64,000 nt of DNA from Akkermansia sp. (GTDB taxonomy: Bacteria > Verrucomicrobiota > Verrucomicrobiia > Verrucomicrobiales > Akkermansiaceae), in assembly GCA_017435365.1 (NCBI GenBank), contig JAFSFD010000013.1, positions 1-64,000 of the forward strand. The letters are read 5' to 3'. How positions within the stretch are numbered: the first letter of the stretch is position 1; each line of letters begins with the position of its first letter. The notes under the pieces were generated by a model. The model searched no databases and was not told where the DNA came from. It saw only the letters and a list, made by a program, of their open reading frames with translations. This document shows positions 1 through 7,470 of this stretch, in pieces. The translations under genes and the position numbers were made by a program.

Positions 1-618
1 AGGTTGCGGGTGGGGGAGACCCGGCGATGAGTTACACGAAAAAAGGCACACCGTGAAGGTGTGCCGGGGTGGAGGTGGTGGTATGCGGGGAAATGGTGTG
101 TTGGTTGCACCCCATGGGTGGGGTGCAAAGAACCCGCGTCCGCCCCCCGGCCCCTTGCTGGCGCAAGGGGTAAACCTGCCCGGAGGTGTCCGGGCAGGCC
201 GGGGGCTGAAAGCTCCATCCGTCTTCGACTAGCGTCTACGCCGTGACAGGCCGGGCTTTCAGCCTCATCCGTGCAGCCGGAAACCGGGTCGCTTGACGAG
301 GTTGCGGGTGGGGGAGACCCGGCGATGAGTTACACGAAAAAAGGCACACCGTGAAGGTGTGCCGGGGTGGAGGTGGTGGCATGCGGGGAAATGGTGCGTT
401 GGTTGCACCCCATGGGTGGGGTGCAAAGAACCCGCGTCCGCCCCCCGGCCCCTTGCTGACGCAAGGGGTAAACCTGCCCGGAGGTGTCCGGGCAGGCCGG
501 GGGCTGAAAGCTCCACTGGAGCTTTCAGCCTCATCCGTGCAGCATGGGAACCATGGTCACTTGACGAGGTTGCGGGTGGGGGAGACCCGGCGCGTAGTTA
601 CACGAAAAAAGGCACACC
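1..618. repeat. Tandem array of hairpin-rich repeats (two full units plus a partial third)
   Basis: The segment starting AGGTTGCGGG recurs at 1, 299 and 567. Unit 1 is 1-298 (298 bp) and unit 2 is 299-566 (268 bp). The third copy runs only to about 618, where it merges with the intact terminator of the tRNA-Asp gene. Each full unit holds several strong inverted repeats. In unit 1 these are 45-52/58-65, 115-123/130-138, 151-158/163-170, 175-183/190-198 and 204-212/256-264. In unit 2 the last hairpin is nearly perfect because a stretch of about 30 bp present in unit 1 is absent. The upstream copies keep the left arm and inner hairpin of the terminator but lack its T-tract. No convincing protein is encoded. 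The array may continue beyond the left window edge. Confidence 0.85.
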
Positions 619-644
619 GTGAAGGTGTGCCTTTTTTCGTGTAA
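598..644 (-). terminator. Terminator of tRNA-Asp, perfect 21-bp stem
   Basis: A perfect inverted repeat has its left arm at 598-618, a 5-nt loop at 619-623 and its right arm at 624-644. An A6/T6 run sits symmetrically inside the arms, so it can end transcripts from either strand. It begins 3 bp past the 3' end of the tRNA gene. Confidence 0.85.
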
Positions 645-646
645 AA

Positions 647-721
647 CGAAGCGGACGGGGCTCGAACCCGCGACCTCAGCCGTGACAGGGCTGCGCTCTA
701 ACCAAACTGAGCTACCGCTCC
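647..721 (-). tRNA. tRNA-Asp (anticodon GTC)
   Basis: Read on the minus strand this folds as a full cloverleaf. The acceptor stem GGAGCGG pairs with CCGCTTC with one G-T pair, the D arm contains AGCTCAGTTTGGTTAGAG, the anticodon loop is CTGTCAC, and the T arm carries GGTTCGAGCC. Anticodon GTC together with discriminator base G identifies tRNA-Asp. The CCA end is not encoded, so a CCA-adding enzyme must supply it. A good promoter lies about 45 bp upstream and a strong terminator directly downstream, so the gene is a single transcription unit. Confidence 0.95.
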
Positions 722-764
722 GTCGGTTTTACCGAGTTCGCCGCTTTGCAGCGGGAACGGGCGC

Positions 765-793
765 ATTATACAGATGCTGCGGCGGCATTGCAA
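765..793 (-). promoter_or_regulatory. Promoter of tRNA-Asp
   Basis: On the minus strand TTGCAA (788-793) is separated by 17 bp from a perfect TATAAT (765-770). Predicted initiation near 758 leaves a 5' leader of about 36 nt before the mature tRNA. Confidence 0.8.
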
Positions 794-812
794 GCCTTTT
801 TTGAAAAAAATG

Positions 813-840
813 TTGCATCAAGTGACAAAAATGCTAGAAT
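813..840 (+). promoter_or_regulatory. Candidate promoter of the DUF2157 gene
   Basis: TTGCAT (813-818), 16-bp spacer, TAGAAT (835-840), 27 bp before the ATG at 868. Back to back with the tRNA-Asp promoter. Confidence 0.5.
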
Positions 841-867
841 GAGGTCTGGAATCATAGCTGAATTGTC

Positions 868-1989
868 ATGAAACGCAAAGAGATAGAGCAATTGCAGGCG
901 GCGGGGCTGATATCGGCCGAGCAGGCGGTGGCGATTGCGGAGCATTTTCATCTGAATGGCGGGCGCCGGTGGAACTGGCTGGTGCTGAGCATGTCTACCC
1001 TGGCGGGCGGGCTGATTCTGGGCGGTATCATCATGCTGATATCGGCGAACTGGGAGAGTATCCCGGATGTGGTGAAGATGGCGGTGGCCATGGCACTGCT
1101 GCTGGGGTTCTGGGTGGCCTGGGCGCGCACACGGGAGACCTATCCGTGGATATCGGAGGGGTTGGGCCTGGTGGGTGGCGGCATGTGGCTGGGCTGCATT
1201 GCGCTCTACGGGCAGATTTTTCAGCTCCAGAATCCCTTTGCGGAGGGGTGTGCCCTGTTCTTTCTGGGTGTGTGTGCCATTCCGTTCATCGTGCGGCAGC
1301 GCTTGCTGGTGGTTGTGGTGGCGGTGACGAGCGCGGTGCTGCTGGGTGCCTTGCTGGATAATCGGGAATCGTGGTTGAGTCTGCGGCCCTGGATGGATAA
1401 TTCGACGGAGATGGCATGCTGGGTTCTGCTTTGCATGGTGTGGTGGCTGCTGGGCGAGCATTGGCGCACGTCCGCCGGGGCCTGTCGCAGCTATGCCTGG
1501 ATAGGGATGGTTGCTATTCTGCATTTTCTGTTTATCGCGCAGATTTCTTTGCTGTATCAGGCGGTTAGCGCTGATGAAAATCCGGTTCTGCCGGGGCTCC
1601 TGCTGGCTGTTCCTCTGCTCTTGTTGTGGAAACCGAAGGGGGTGGACTGGCCTCACTGGGGGCTGATGATGGCGCTGCTTTCCCTACCGTATCCTATCGG
1701 GCTGATGCTGAACGGTTCTGCTGGGGGCGAGTTCATGGGCGTGCTTTGCGGGTTTGCCATGGGCGGCGGGTTGATGTATCTGGGTCACGCAGCGAAGCGC
1801 CTTTCTTGGCTGAATTACGGCTCGCTGATGGTCTTTTTTGCTGGGATTGCGTTGATTTCAAATGTGCTGGAATCGCTGACAGGCTCGGGCTTGGTGCTGA
1901 TTATAGCCGGGTTGCTCATGCTGGGGCTGGTGTGGATGCTGGAAAAACAGCGTCGTGCGCTGGCAAAGTCTATCAAGGAGAATGCTTAA
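868..1989 (+). CDS. DUF2157 domain integral membrane protein
   Basis: This is a 373-residue polytopic membrane protein with roughly ten hydrophobic segments. It starts with a short soluble stretch of about 35 residues (KRKEIEQLQAAGLISAEQA) that matches the N-terminal region of the DUF2157 family, where a short helical domain precedes the membrane helices. The family has no established biochemical function. The next gene follows after 15 bp and encodes a GDYXXLXY-domain protein. These two families commonly occur as adjacent genes, which supports both calls and suggests they act together in the membrane. No Shine-Dalgarno sequence is visible. Confidence 0.85.
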   Translation: MKRKEIEQLQAAGLISAEQAVAIAEHFHLNGGRRWNWLVLSMSTLAGGLILGGIIMLISANWESIPDVVKMAVAMALLLGFWVAWARTRETYPWISEGLGLVGGGMWLGCIALYGQIFQLQNPFAEGCALFFLGVCAIPFIVRQRLLVVVVAVTSAVLLGALLDNRESWLSLRPWMDNSTEMACWVLLCMVWWLLGEHWRTSAGACRSYAWIGMVAILHFLFIAQISLLYQAVSADENPVLPGLLLAVPLLLLWKPKGVDWPHWGLMMALLSLPYPIGLMLNGSAGGEFMGVLCGFAMGGGLMYLGHAAKRLSWLNYGSLMVFFAGIALISNVLESLTGSGLVLIIAGLLMLGLVWMLEKQRRALAKSIKENA

Positions 1990-2004
1990 CCCTTTTTACA
2001 TAAG

Positions 2005-2859
2005 ATGAAACGCGTTTACCTGTTGTTTGCTGTGGTGGCAGCCCAGTTAATCTGGCTGGGGTGGAATTATGCCGACCGCACCCGCGAGATGGCCGAGGCT
2101 CCGGTGATTCACATTGAGTGCACGGACTACGACCCGCGAGACTTGTTCCGCGGGGATTATGTGAGCATCCGGACCCACCAGGAGGTGCCGCTGGAGCTGG
2201 CCGGAGCTTCTATCTACTGGGGAGAGAAAGTCTGCAACAGCGTGAATACCTACTCCCGCTGGAACAGCGATACCCACGAGTATGAGAGGTTCCAGGTCTC
2301 GAATCCCCTGCTGCCCAGAACCGCCCCGGATGGTGCATCTGTCGAAATGGGCGATGGCCCGGAGCATGGATATTCCAGACCCGGCGGGACGGTGCATTTC
2401 TTAGGAAGCTCTGAGCGCCTGGCCGTCTACTGGAAGAAAGAGGCGGATGGCCTTCACCACGTGTGTCGCGTAGAGGCTCCCGGTTCTGCACAGGATTCCC
2501 CGGCAGAAGGCGAAACCCGCGCTCTGATGTGGGGCGACATAGTGTCGGTTTACGATGTTGAGAAGGAGGGAGAGAAGATTATATTGGTGAAGGCGAAGGC
2601 GAAGCTGCGTTTGTCTTTTTTCCGGGACTATTGGAAAAATATGCGCTTCTATGTGGAAGAAGGCACGGGGGATATCCGCCGTCTCTGGTTCAATGAGATT
2701 GAGGGGAAGGATAATGTGCCGCTCGATAAAGTCCGCCGCACGGTGGATATCGTCCTCCGCGAGAATGCCGCCGCCATTCCCCGCATGTTGTACCTGAACG
2801 GCGTGCCCTATCCCGAGGCGGTGGAGCAGATGCGGAATAAGACGTTTAAGTGGGAGTGA
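2005..2859 (+). CDS. GDYXXLXY domain-containing protein
   Basis: The protein has 284 residues. An N-terminal hydrophobic helix (about residues 4-18) is a signal or anchor, followed by an extracytoplasmic domain. The hallmark RGDYVSIR at about residues 49-56 gives the family its name, and the segment before it, CTDYDPRDLFRGDY, is also typical. The family is normally 170-200 residues long, so this member carries an extra region of about 80-100 residues in the middle. It is cotranscribed with the DUF2157 gene 15 bp upstream. The role is unknown; the fixed pairing suggests an extracytoplasmic partner of the membrane protein. Confidence 0.8.
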   Translation: MKRVYLLFAVVAAQLIWLGWNYADRTREMAEAPVIHIECTDYDPRDLFRGDYVSIRTHQEVPLELAGASIYWGEKVCNSVNTYSRWNSDTHEYERFQVSNPLLPRTAPDGASVEMGDGPEHGYSRPGGTVHFLGSSERLAVYWKKEADGLHHVCRVEAPGSAQDSPAEGETRALMWGDIVSVYDVEKEGEKIILVKAKAKLRLSFFRDYWKNMRFYVEEGTGDIRRLWFNEIEGKDNVPLDKVRRTVDIVLRENAAAIPRMLYLNGVPYPEAVEQMRNKTFKWE

Positions 2860-3218
2860 GATAAAATATAAGAAAAAACTTATATTATAGTCTTGCCGTC
2901 GGGTGGCTGATTTGCAAGAATACCCTTGCCGGATGAGCAAATGGAACATCATAGAGGCGGCGCAGTATCACCGCGATCTGAAGAAGATGCTGAAGAAGTA
3001 TCCTCGGGAGACACGGCAGATGCTGGTCAATCTGGTGCGTTATCGAGAAGCACTGGAGGGGTGTGATAAGCCGCTGCTGCTTGTGCAGTTCCCTTTTGTA
3101 CATCGGGAGACGTCCGGATGTCATGCCCTGACTCAGCAACCCCTTTCATCGGCAGCGCAAACCCGGTTGTACCTGTATTGTCACATAGATGAACATAATC
3201 TGCATTTAATTTGTCTAG

Positions 3219-3801
3219 TATGGTGTTCGGAAAATATCTAGCCCATAAATGGGAATTTGGAGGAAACAGTATGGTTGAACGTGCATCCATTTCAGATATT
3301 GCATCATTGACTGCATTAAGATTGGAATTCTTGCAAGAAGACTGCGGCGAATTGAGTGGAGAAATTAAAAGTAAGCTCATAGAAGCTTTGCCAGCTTACT
3401 TTGAAAAGAATCTTAACCATAATATCTTCTGCTACCTAATTAGAGAAACGGAAGAAGTCGTTGCCTGTGCATTCTTGCTAATAGTTGAAAAGCCTGCAAA
3501 TCCGATGTTCATAACAGGCAGAACAGGAACTGTGCTTAACGTATACACGAAACCGATATGCCGACATAAGGGGTATGCAAAAGCGATAATGAAAACGCTG
3601 CTACAGGATGCAGTTGAACTGAATTTGAGTTTTGTGGAACTTGAATCTACAGAGGCTGGATACGATTTGTATAAATCCATTGGTTTTACTGATGATGTGT
3701 CAAAGTACCATTGTATGAAATGGTACAACGTATAGTGAAATTCCAATTTGTCAGTCTGGTTATTCACCATAGGGTATGCCAGTTATTTCTCGAACGCTAT
3801 A
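3219..3801 (+). mobile_element. 583-bp transposase-less mobile cassette carrying a GNAT gene
   Basis: The element is bounded by imperfect terminal inverted repeats, 3219-3242 and 3778-3801, matching at 18 of 24 positions (both ends begin TATRGYGTTCG). It is flanked by direct CTAG copies at 3215-3218 and 3802-3805. Deleting it with one flank restores the toxin reading frame. The only gene inside is the acetyltransferase, and there is no room for a transposase. The duplicated target can be read as CTAG (4 bp) or as the inner TA (2 bp, as in IS630/mariner-type elements), because the flanking bases are symmetrical. The element is clearly more AT-rich than its surroundings. This is the architecture of a mobile insertion cassette moved by a transposase supplied in trans. 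Confidence 0.8.
3271..3735 (+). CDS. GNAT family N-acetyltransferase (cassette cargo)
   Basis: The 154-residue protein has the GNAT fold pattern. Strand segments lead to VLNVYTKPICRHKGYAK at about residues 90-106, which fits the acetyl-CoA pyrophosphate loop with a diverged R-x-x-G-x-A/G signature. This is followed by MKTLLQDAVELNLSFVELES and the C-terminal GYDLYKSIGF motif. The substrate cannot be told from sequence. The start at 3271 is chosen because GGAGG lies at 3259-3263, one of the few strong Shine-Dalgarno sites in the window; the in-frame codon at 3211 would start in the target gene. The low GC, strong ribosome site and codon use all differ from the neighbours and suggest a donor such as a Firmicute. 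Confidence 0.85.
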   Translation: MVERASISDIASLTALRLEFLQEDCGELSGEIKSKLIEALPAYFEKNLNHNIFCYLIRETEEVVACAFLLIVEKPANPMFITGRTGTVLNVYTKPICRHKGYAKAIMKTLLQDAVELNLSFVELESTEAGYDLYKSIGFTDDVSKYHCMKWYNV

Positions 3802-3880
3802 CTAGGAGATAAGCACAGCCAGCCGGGTGATAATCGTTTTTGCTCGGAATATGTCAGGAACCTGAAATCATAAAGACGTT

Positions 3881-4270
3881 ATGGATGATATAGAATATCT
3901 TACCCCCGACCCCGGATTGGGAACCTCTCATTCGACTTTGAAAGAGGGGCATGTACCCCATTTGATTTCAGAGACGGACTGGGATGCTATAGAGAATGAA
4001 GCCAGGGCCTATTCCATTGCAGACCGTCTGGTGGAAATGCGAGTATCGGCCGGTCTTTCGCAAAAGGATATGGCGGCTGCGTTGAATTGCCGTCAGCCGC
4101 GTATTGCGGAAATTGAGTCAACTCCCAATGAAAAGATGAGCTTGAAATCAATTTCCCGCTATGTTGAGGTGACTCGTAAGACCTTGGATGTCGTGCTGCA
4201 GGACGGTAAACGCTTTGTGATGCGGCCTGCTCCCAAAAAATCGAAGTCCCGGGAGCTGGCATACGCATAG
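3881..4270 (+). CDS. XRE-family antitoxin / transcriptional regulator
   Basis: This 129-residue protein has a helix-turn-helix of the XRE/Cro type at about residues 48-100: LVEMRVSAGLSQKDMAAAL, then RQPRIAEIES and SLKSISRYVE. The N-terminal 45 residues form an acidic arm typical of HigA-like antitoxins that wrap the toxin. It begins 7 bp after the ancestral toxin stop codon, the usual toxin-first arrangement in which the antitoxin also represses the operon. Because the toxin gene is interrupted, the antitoxin may persist only as an autoregulator or as an anti-addiction remnant. Confidence 0.8.
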   Translation: MDDIEYLTPDPGLGTSHSTLKEGHVPHLISETDWDAIENEARAYSIADRLVEMRVSAGLSQKDMAAALNCRQPRIAEIESTPNEKMSLKSISRYVEVTRKTLDVVLQDGKRFVMRPAPKKSKSRELAYA

Positions 4271-4334
4271 GGTGGGGAATCTTTCCCAATGAAAGGGGGA
4301 AGATAAGCCCGGGAAATAAAGGAAAACGAAATTC

Positions 4335-4447
4335 AGTCTCCTGCGGAGACTGGACGATATCCGGCTGGGGGCTTCGGCTCTAGCCTACGCCCACCCAGGT
4401 CGCCGGACGATATCTTGCCTGCGGCAAGACGATATCCGCTCTGCGGA
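4335..4447. repeat. Short-hairpin array with three GACGATATC spacers
   Basis: Three small hairpins with 3-nt loops (4335-4351, 4415-4427 and 4435-4447) alternate with the exact word GACGATATC at 4353-4361, 4406-4414 and 4428-4436. It lies between the convergent antitoxin and FAD oxidase genes, so a terminator role for either strand is possible, although there is no strong T-tract. Confidence 0.6.
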
Positions 4448-4450
4448 CTT

Positions 4451-5830
4451 TTATAACCCCATCTTACCCGGGTTGAGGATACCGGTGGGGTCGAGGGCGG
4501 CTTTGAGGGAGCGGTGCGCATCCAGGGCTACATCTCCGATGGATCGGGGGAACCAGGGGGCCTTGGCGAGGCCGATGCCGTGCTCGCCGGTGATGCTGCC
4601 GCCGTGTGCCATGACCCAGTCGAAGAGACGGTTCACCAGGGCATCGGCCGGTTCGCGGATGTCGCGGCCTTCGGCGTCCTTGAGCACCATGATGTTGGTG
4701 TGGATGTTGCCGTCCCCGCTGTGGCCGAAGCAGGCCACGGGTATGCCGGTTTCCTGCTGCATGCTCTCGCAGAAGCTCACCAGCTCCACCAGTTGTGAGC
4801 GGGGAATGACGATGTCCTCATTCAGCTTGGTGAGCCCGGTGGCTTTGAGACTGTAGGAGAATTCGCGGCGCAGCTGCCAGATGGCTTCCACCTCGGGCTC
4901 GGTGCGGGCATAGACCACCTCGGTGGCGCCGGTTTCGCGCAGAATGGCGGCTATGGCTTCCAGCTCAGTGGCCACGGCATCGGCCTGGCCGTCAATCTCG
5001 ATGATGATGTGGCCCTTCGCTCCGGCGGGCAGGGCGCTGGGCCCCAGGTGATTCCGGGCGGCGGCCAGGGTGAAGGCATCTGTAATCTCGATGGCGCAGG
5101 GCAGGTGACCACCCTGCAGGGTGTTCTGCACGGCGGCGGCGGCCAGGGCAAATTGCGGGAAACTGGCGTGCAGCGCAGCGCGGGCGGGCGGCGCGGGAAT
5201 GATGCGCAGCGTGGCCTCGGTCACGATGCCGAGCATGCCTTCACTGCCGCAGAAAAGCCCCACCAGGTCAAAGCCCTGCTTGTTCTTGTGGGTGCGGCCA
5301 CCGCAACGCAGCACGCGGCCATCCGCCAGCACCACGGTGAGCCCTAGCACATAGGCGCGGGTCACGCCGTATTTCAGGCAGCGGGGGCCGCCGGCGTTGG
5401 TGGCGATATTGCCGCCTATGCTGGATTCCTTGCGCGAGGCCGGATCCGGCGGGTAGAACCAGCCCACCTCCGCGCAGGCGGCCTGCAAATCAGCGGTGAG
5501 CACCCCGGCCTCGGCCACGGCCACGCCATCCGCCGGGTTCACCTCCAGAATGCGGGTCATGCGGGCCACGGAGATGACGATACCGCCCCGCACCGGCACG
5601 CAGCCGCCCACGTAGCCCACACCGGCACCGCGTGGGGTCACGGGAATGCCTCGCTCGTGCGCAAATTTCAGCGCGGTGGCCACATGCGCCGTCTCCGTGG
5701 CCAGCACCACAGCCTGCGGCAGCGCAGCGGCGTGCCACTTATCCCCCGCATGCGCCTGCAGTGTGGCCTCATCCGTGCACACGCAATCGCCCAGCAAAGC
5801 CTTCAACTCCTCAATCCACTCCGGAATCAT
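4451..5830 (-). CDS. FAD-linked oxidase, GlcD / D-lactate dehydrogenase type
   Basis: This flavoprotein of 459 residues oxidises a 2-hydroxy acid such as glycolate or D-lactate. The PCMH FAD-binding domain fills the first half: VTPRGAGVGYVGGCVP is the FAD-binding glycine loop, and PPDPASRKESSIGGNIATNAGG is the highly conserved GlcD segment. The C-terminal FAD-oxidase domain carries ACFGHSGDGNIHTNIM and GSITGEHGIGLAK, with the metal and substrate ligands of the family, and ends in LDPTGILNPGKMG. It is the last gene of the ABC transporter operon. I prefer the ATG at 5830 over a TTG at 5845. Substrate specificity is not determinable, and no GlcE/GlcF partners are present. Confidence 0.88.
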   Translation of the reverse strand: MIPEWIEELKALLGDCVCTDEATLQAHAGDKWHAAALPQAVVLATETAHVATALKFAHERGIPVTPRGAGVGYVGGCVPVRGGIVISVARMTRILEVNPADGVAVAEAGVLTADLQAACAEVGWFYPPDPASRKESSIGGNIATNAGGPRCLKYGVTRAYVLGLTVVLADGRVLRCGGRTHKNKQGFDLVGLFCGSEGMLGIVTEATLRIIPAPPARAALHASFPQFALAAAAVQNTLQGGHLPCAIEITDAFTLAAARNHLGPSALPAGAKGHIIIEIDGQADAVATELEAIAAILRETGATEVVYARTEPEVEAIWQLRREFSYSLKATGLTKLNEDIVIPRSQLVELVSFCESMQQETGIPVACFGHSGDGNIHTNIMVLKDAEGRDIREPADALVNRLFDWVMAHGGSITGEHGIGLAKAPWFPRSIGDVALDAHRSLKAALDPTGILNPGKMGL

Positions 5831-5840
5831 ATCCACAATA

Positions 5841-5868
5841 GTCAATCGTCAATAGTCAATTGTCAATC
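5841..5868. repeat. Four tandem GTCAATN heptamers
   Basis: The copies GTCAATC, GTCAATA, GTCAATT and GTCAATC run without gaps across the last permease codons, its stop (5863-5865) and the spacer before the FAD oxidase gene. This is a simple sequence repeat with slippage potential. Confidence 0.8.
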
Positions 5869-6654
5869 CTTATTTGTTCCCCAGCGGCGGTGCAGCCAGG
5901 TTTCAATGGGCGAGAACAGAATCTTATCCGCCAGCAGGCCCACGGCAATGATGATGAACATGATACCGATGACCTGGTACATGCGCTGCAGCTCGCGGCC
6001 ATAGTGCAGGTACTGGCCGATGCCGAAGCCGGACACCACGGATACATAAATCTCTGCCGCCATGAGCGAGCGCCAGGCAAAGGCCCAGCCCTGCTTCATG
6101 CCGCTCACCACAAAGGGGGCCGAGGCCGGCAGGGTCACGAACACCAGCGTGTGCAGCGGGCTGGAACCCATGGTGCGCGCGGCGCGGGCATAGATGGGCG
6201 GCACATTCTTCATGCCGTTCTGGGTGGAGAGCAGCACACTCCACAGCGTACCCATGATGACCACAAAGAGCAGGGCAGCCTCCGTCTGCCCGAACCAGAT
6301 GCAGGCCAGCGGCACCCAGCACACGCTGGGCAGCGCCTGCAAGCCCAGGGCCAGCATGCCCAGGGTGTCATTCACGCTGCGGAAACGCGCGGCCAGCATA
6401 CCCAGCGGAACCCCCAGCACCAGGCCGATGACGTAGCCGATGAGCAGACGGCGCAGGGTGATGAGCATGGAAAGCGGGATTTTGCCGTTCACGGTGTTAT
6501 CCCACAGGTAGTGGCCCACGGTGCTGGGCGGGGGCAGCACATAGGGCGACCACAGGCTGATATCCAGCCCGAAGGCTGCTAAATCGCCGGTGAGCGCCGC
6601 CCACACCAGAATGAGCAGCAGGAAGAAGATGATGGAGATGATAACGCGTTTCAT
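5863..6654 (-). CDS. ABC transporter permease, SsuC/TauC/NrtB type
   Basis: This 263-residue inner-membrane subunit has about six transmembrane helices. A helix at the N-terminus (about residues 4-24) is followed by a periplasmic stretch. The central binding-protein-dependent transport domain contains an EAA-like loop around ARAARTMGSSPLHTLVFVTLP, which couples to the ATPase. Length and layout fit the taurine/nitrate/sulfonate importer family. It begins 6 bp after the ATPase stop codon and is followed 32 bp later by the FAD oxidase start. The ligand is unknown. Confidence 0.9.
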   Translation of the reverse strand: MKRVIISIIFFLLLILVWAALTGDLAAFGLDISLWSPYVLPPPSTVGHYLWDNTVNGKIPLSMLITLRRLLIGYVIGLVLGVPLGMLAARFRSVNDTLGMLALGLQALPSVCWVPLACIWFGQTEAALLFVVIMGTLWSVLLSTQNGMKNVPPIYARAARTMGSSPLHTLVFVTLPASAPFVVSGMKQGWAFAWRSLMAAEIYVSVVSGFGIGQYLHYGRELQRMYQVIGIMFIIIAVGLLADKILFSPIETWLHRRWGTNKD

Positions 6655-6660
6655 GACGTC

Positions 6661-7470
6661 TTAATCAGATTCGTTGGCTGTGTAGCCCTTCAGCGCCGAG
6701 GTGATGCTCTGCGAGAGGTCGGCCAGGTCGTGGTTGTTGATATTGCGCGGTCGGGCCAGGTAGACCGGGAATTCCTCGCGCACTCGGCCCGGGTGCGGGG
6801 AGAAGAGAATCACGCGGCTGCCCAGGCACACGGCTTCGCGCACGTTGTGGGTCACGAACACGATGGTCTTGCGGCGCTTCTCCCATACATCCTGGATATC
6901 GCCGTAGAGCCGCTCGCGGGTCATGGCATCCAGCGCGGAGAAAGGCTCGTCCATGAGCAGAATCTTGGGGTTCGGCGCCAGGGAGCGGGCCAGGGCCACA
7001 CGCTGGCGCATGCCGCCGCTCAGTTCGTGGATGTTGGCGTGGGCAAAGCGGTCCATCTTCACGAGGTAGAGGTAGTACTTGGCCACCTCCAGACGCTCCT
7101 TATCGGTGAGGTTGGGTTTCTGCTTGAGCCCGAACATCACGTTGCCGATGACATCCAGCCAGGGGAAGAGCGCATGCTCCTGGAACATGACCATGCGGTC
7201 GCGTCCCGGGCCGGTGATGGGGGTGCCGTCGATGAGCGCCATGCCGCTGTCCGGTTTTTCCAGCCCTGCGATGATATTGAGAAGGGTGGATTTGCCGCAG
7301 CCGCTGGGACCCACAAAGCAGACGAACTCGCCCTCGTTGATGGTGAGCGAAACATCATCCAGCGCGCGCACGGTGCCGCGCTTGGTCACAAAATCCTTGC
7401 ACACATGCTCGATACTGAGCTTGGCGGTCGGGAAATTGTGTATCTCCTCGTGTAGTTTTTCCTGTGTCAT
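6661..7470 (-). CDS. ABC transporter ATP-binding protein, SsuB/TauB/NrtD type
   Basis: The 269-residue ATPase carries every catalytic motif: Walker A GPSGCGKST at about residue 54, the Q-loop in MFQEHALFPW, the signature LSGGMRQRVALARSL, Walker B ILLMDEPFSALD and the switch histidine in VTHN. This set and the length match importers of sulfonates, taurine or nitrate. Its start ATG shares one base with the stop of the binding-protein gene (TGATG), so the two are translationally coupled. The permease gene follows after 6 bp. Confidence 0.93.
   Translation of the reverse strand: MTQEKLHEEIHNFPTAKLSIEHVCKDFVTKRGTVRALDDVSLTINEGEFVCFVGPSGCGKSTLLNIIAGLEKPDSGMALIDGTPITGPGRDRMVMFQEHALFPWLDVIGNVMFGLKQKPNLTDKERLEVAKYYLYLVKMDRFAHANIHELSGGMRQRVALARSLAPNPKILLMDEPFSALDAMTRERLYGDIQDVWEKRRKTIVFVTHNVREAVCLGSRVILFSPHPGRVREEFPVYLARPRNINNHDLADLSQSITSALKGYTANESD

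Larger units (their letters stand above)
2933..3873 (+). pseudogene. HigB/RelE-like toxin gene interrupted by a mobile cassette
   Basis: The 5' part (2933 to about 3218) encodes a small basic protein beginning MSKWNIIEAAQYHRDLKK. The 3' part resumes at 3806 and encodes GDKHSQPGDNRFCSEYVRN up to a stop at 3871-3873. If the element at 3219-3801 plus one CTAG copy is removed, the two parts join exactly in frame (LICL then GDKHSQ) to give a toxin of about 118 residues. The overall shape fits a phage Gp49/HigB-like type II toxin. The antitoxin starts 7 bp after the restored stop, as in a normal toxin-first operon. As it stands, translation runs into the element and stops at 3239-3241, so the toxin lacks its conserved C-terminus and is probably inactive. 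A GTG at 2903 is a possible earlier start. Confidence 0.75.

Noticed and set aside
61..644. Overlapping short open frames in the tandem repeats
   Set aside because: They run through hairpins and the terminator, recur only because the DNA repeats, and have no ribosome site or recognisable product.
3215..3805. Integron gene cassette with attC site
   Set aside because: The inverted sequences lie at opposite ends of the segment and the target is duplicated, which fits transposition rather than an attC hairpin at one end.
5831..5845. TTG start five codons upstream in the FAD oxidase gene
   Set aside because: It sits inside the heptamer repeats; the ATG at 5830 directly precedes the conserved helical start.
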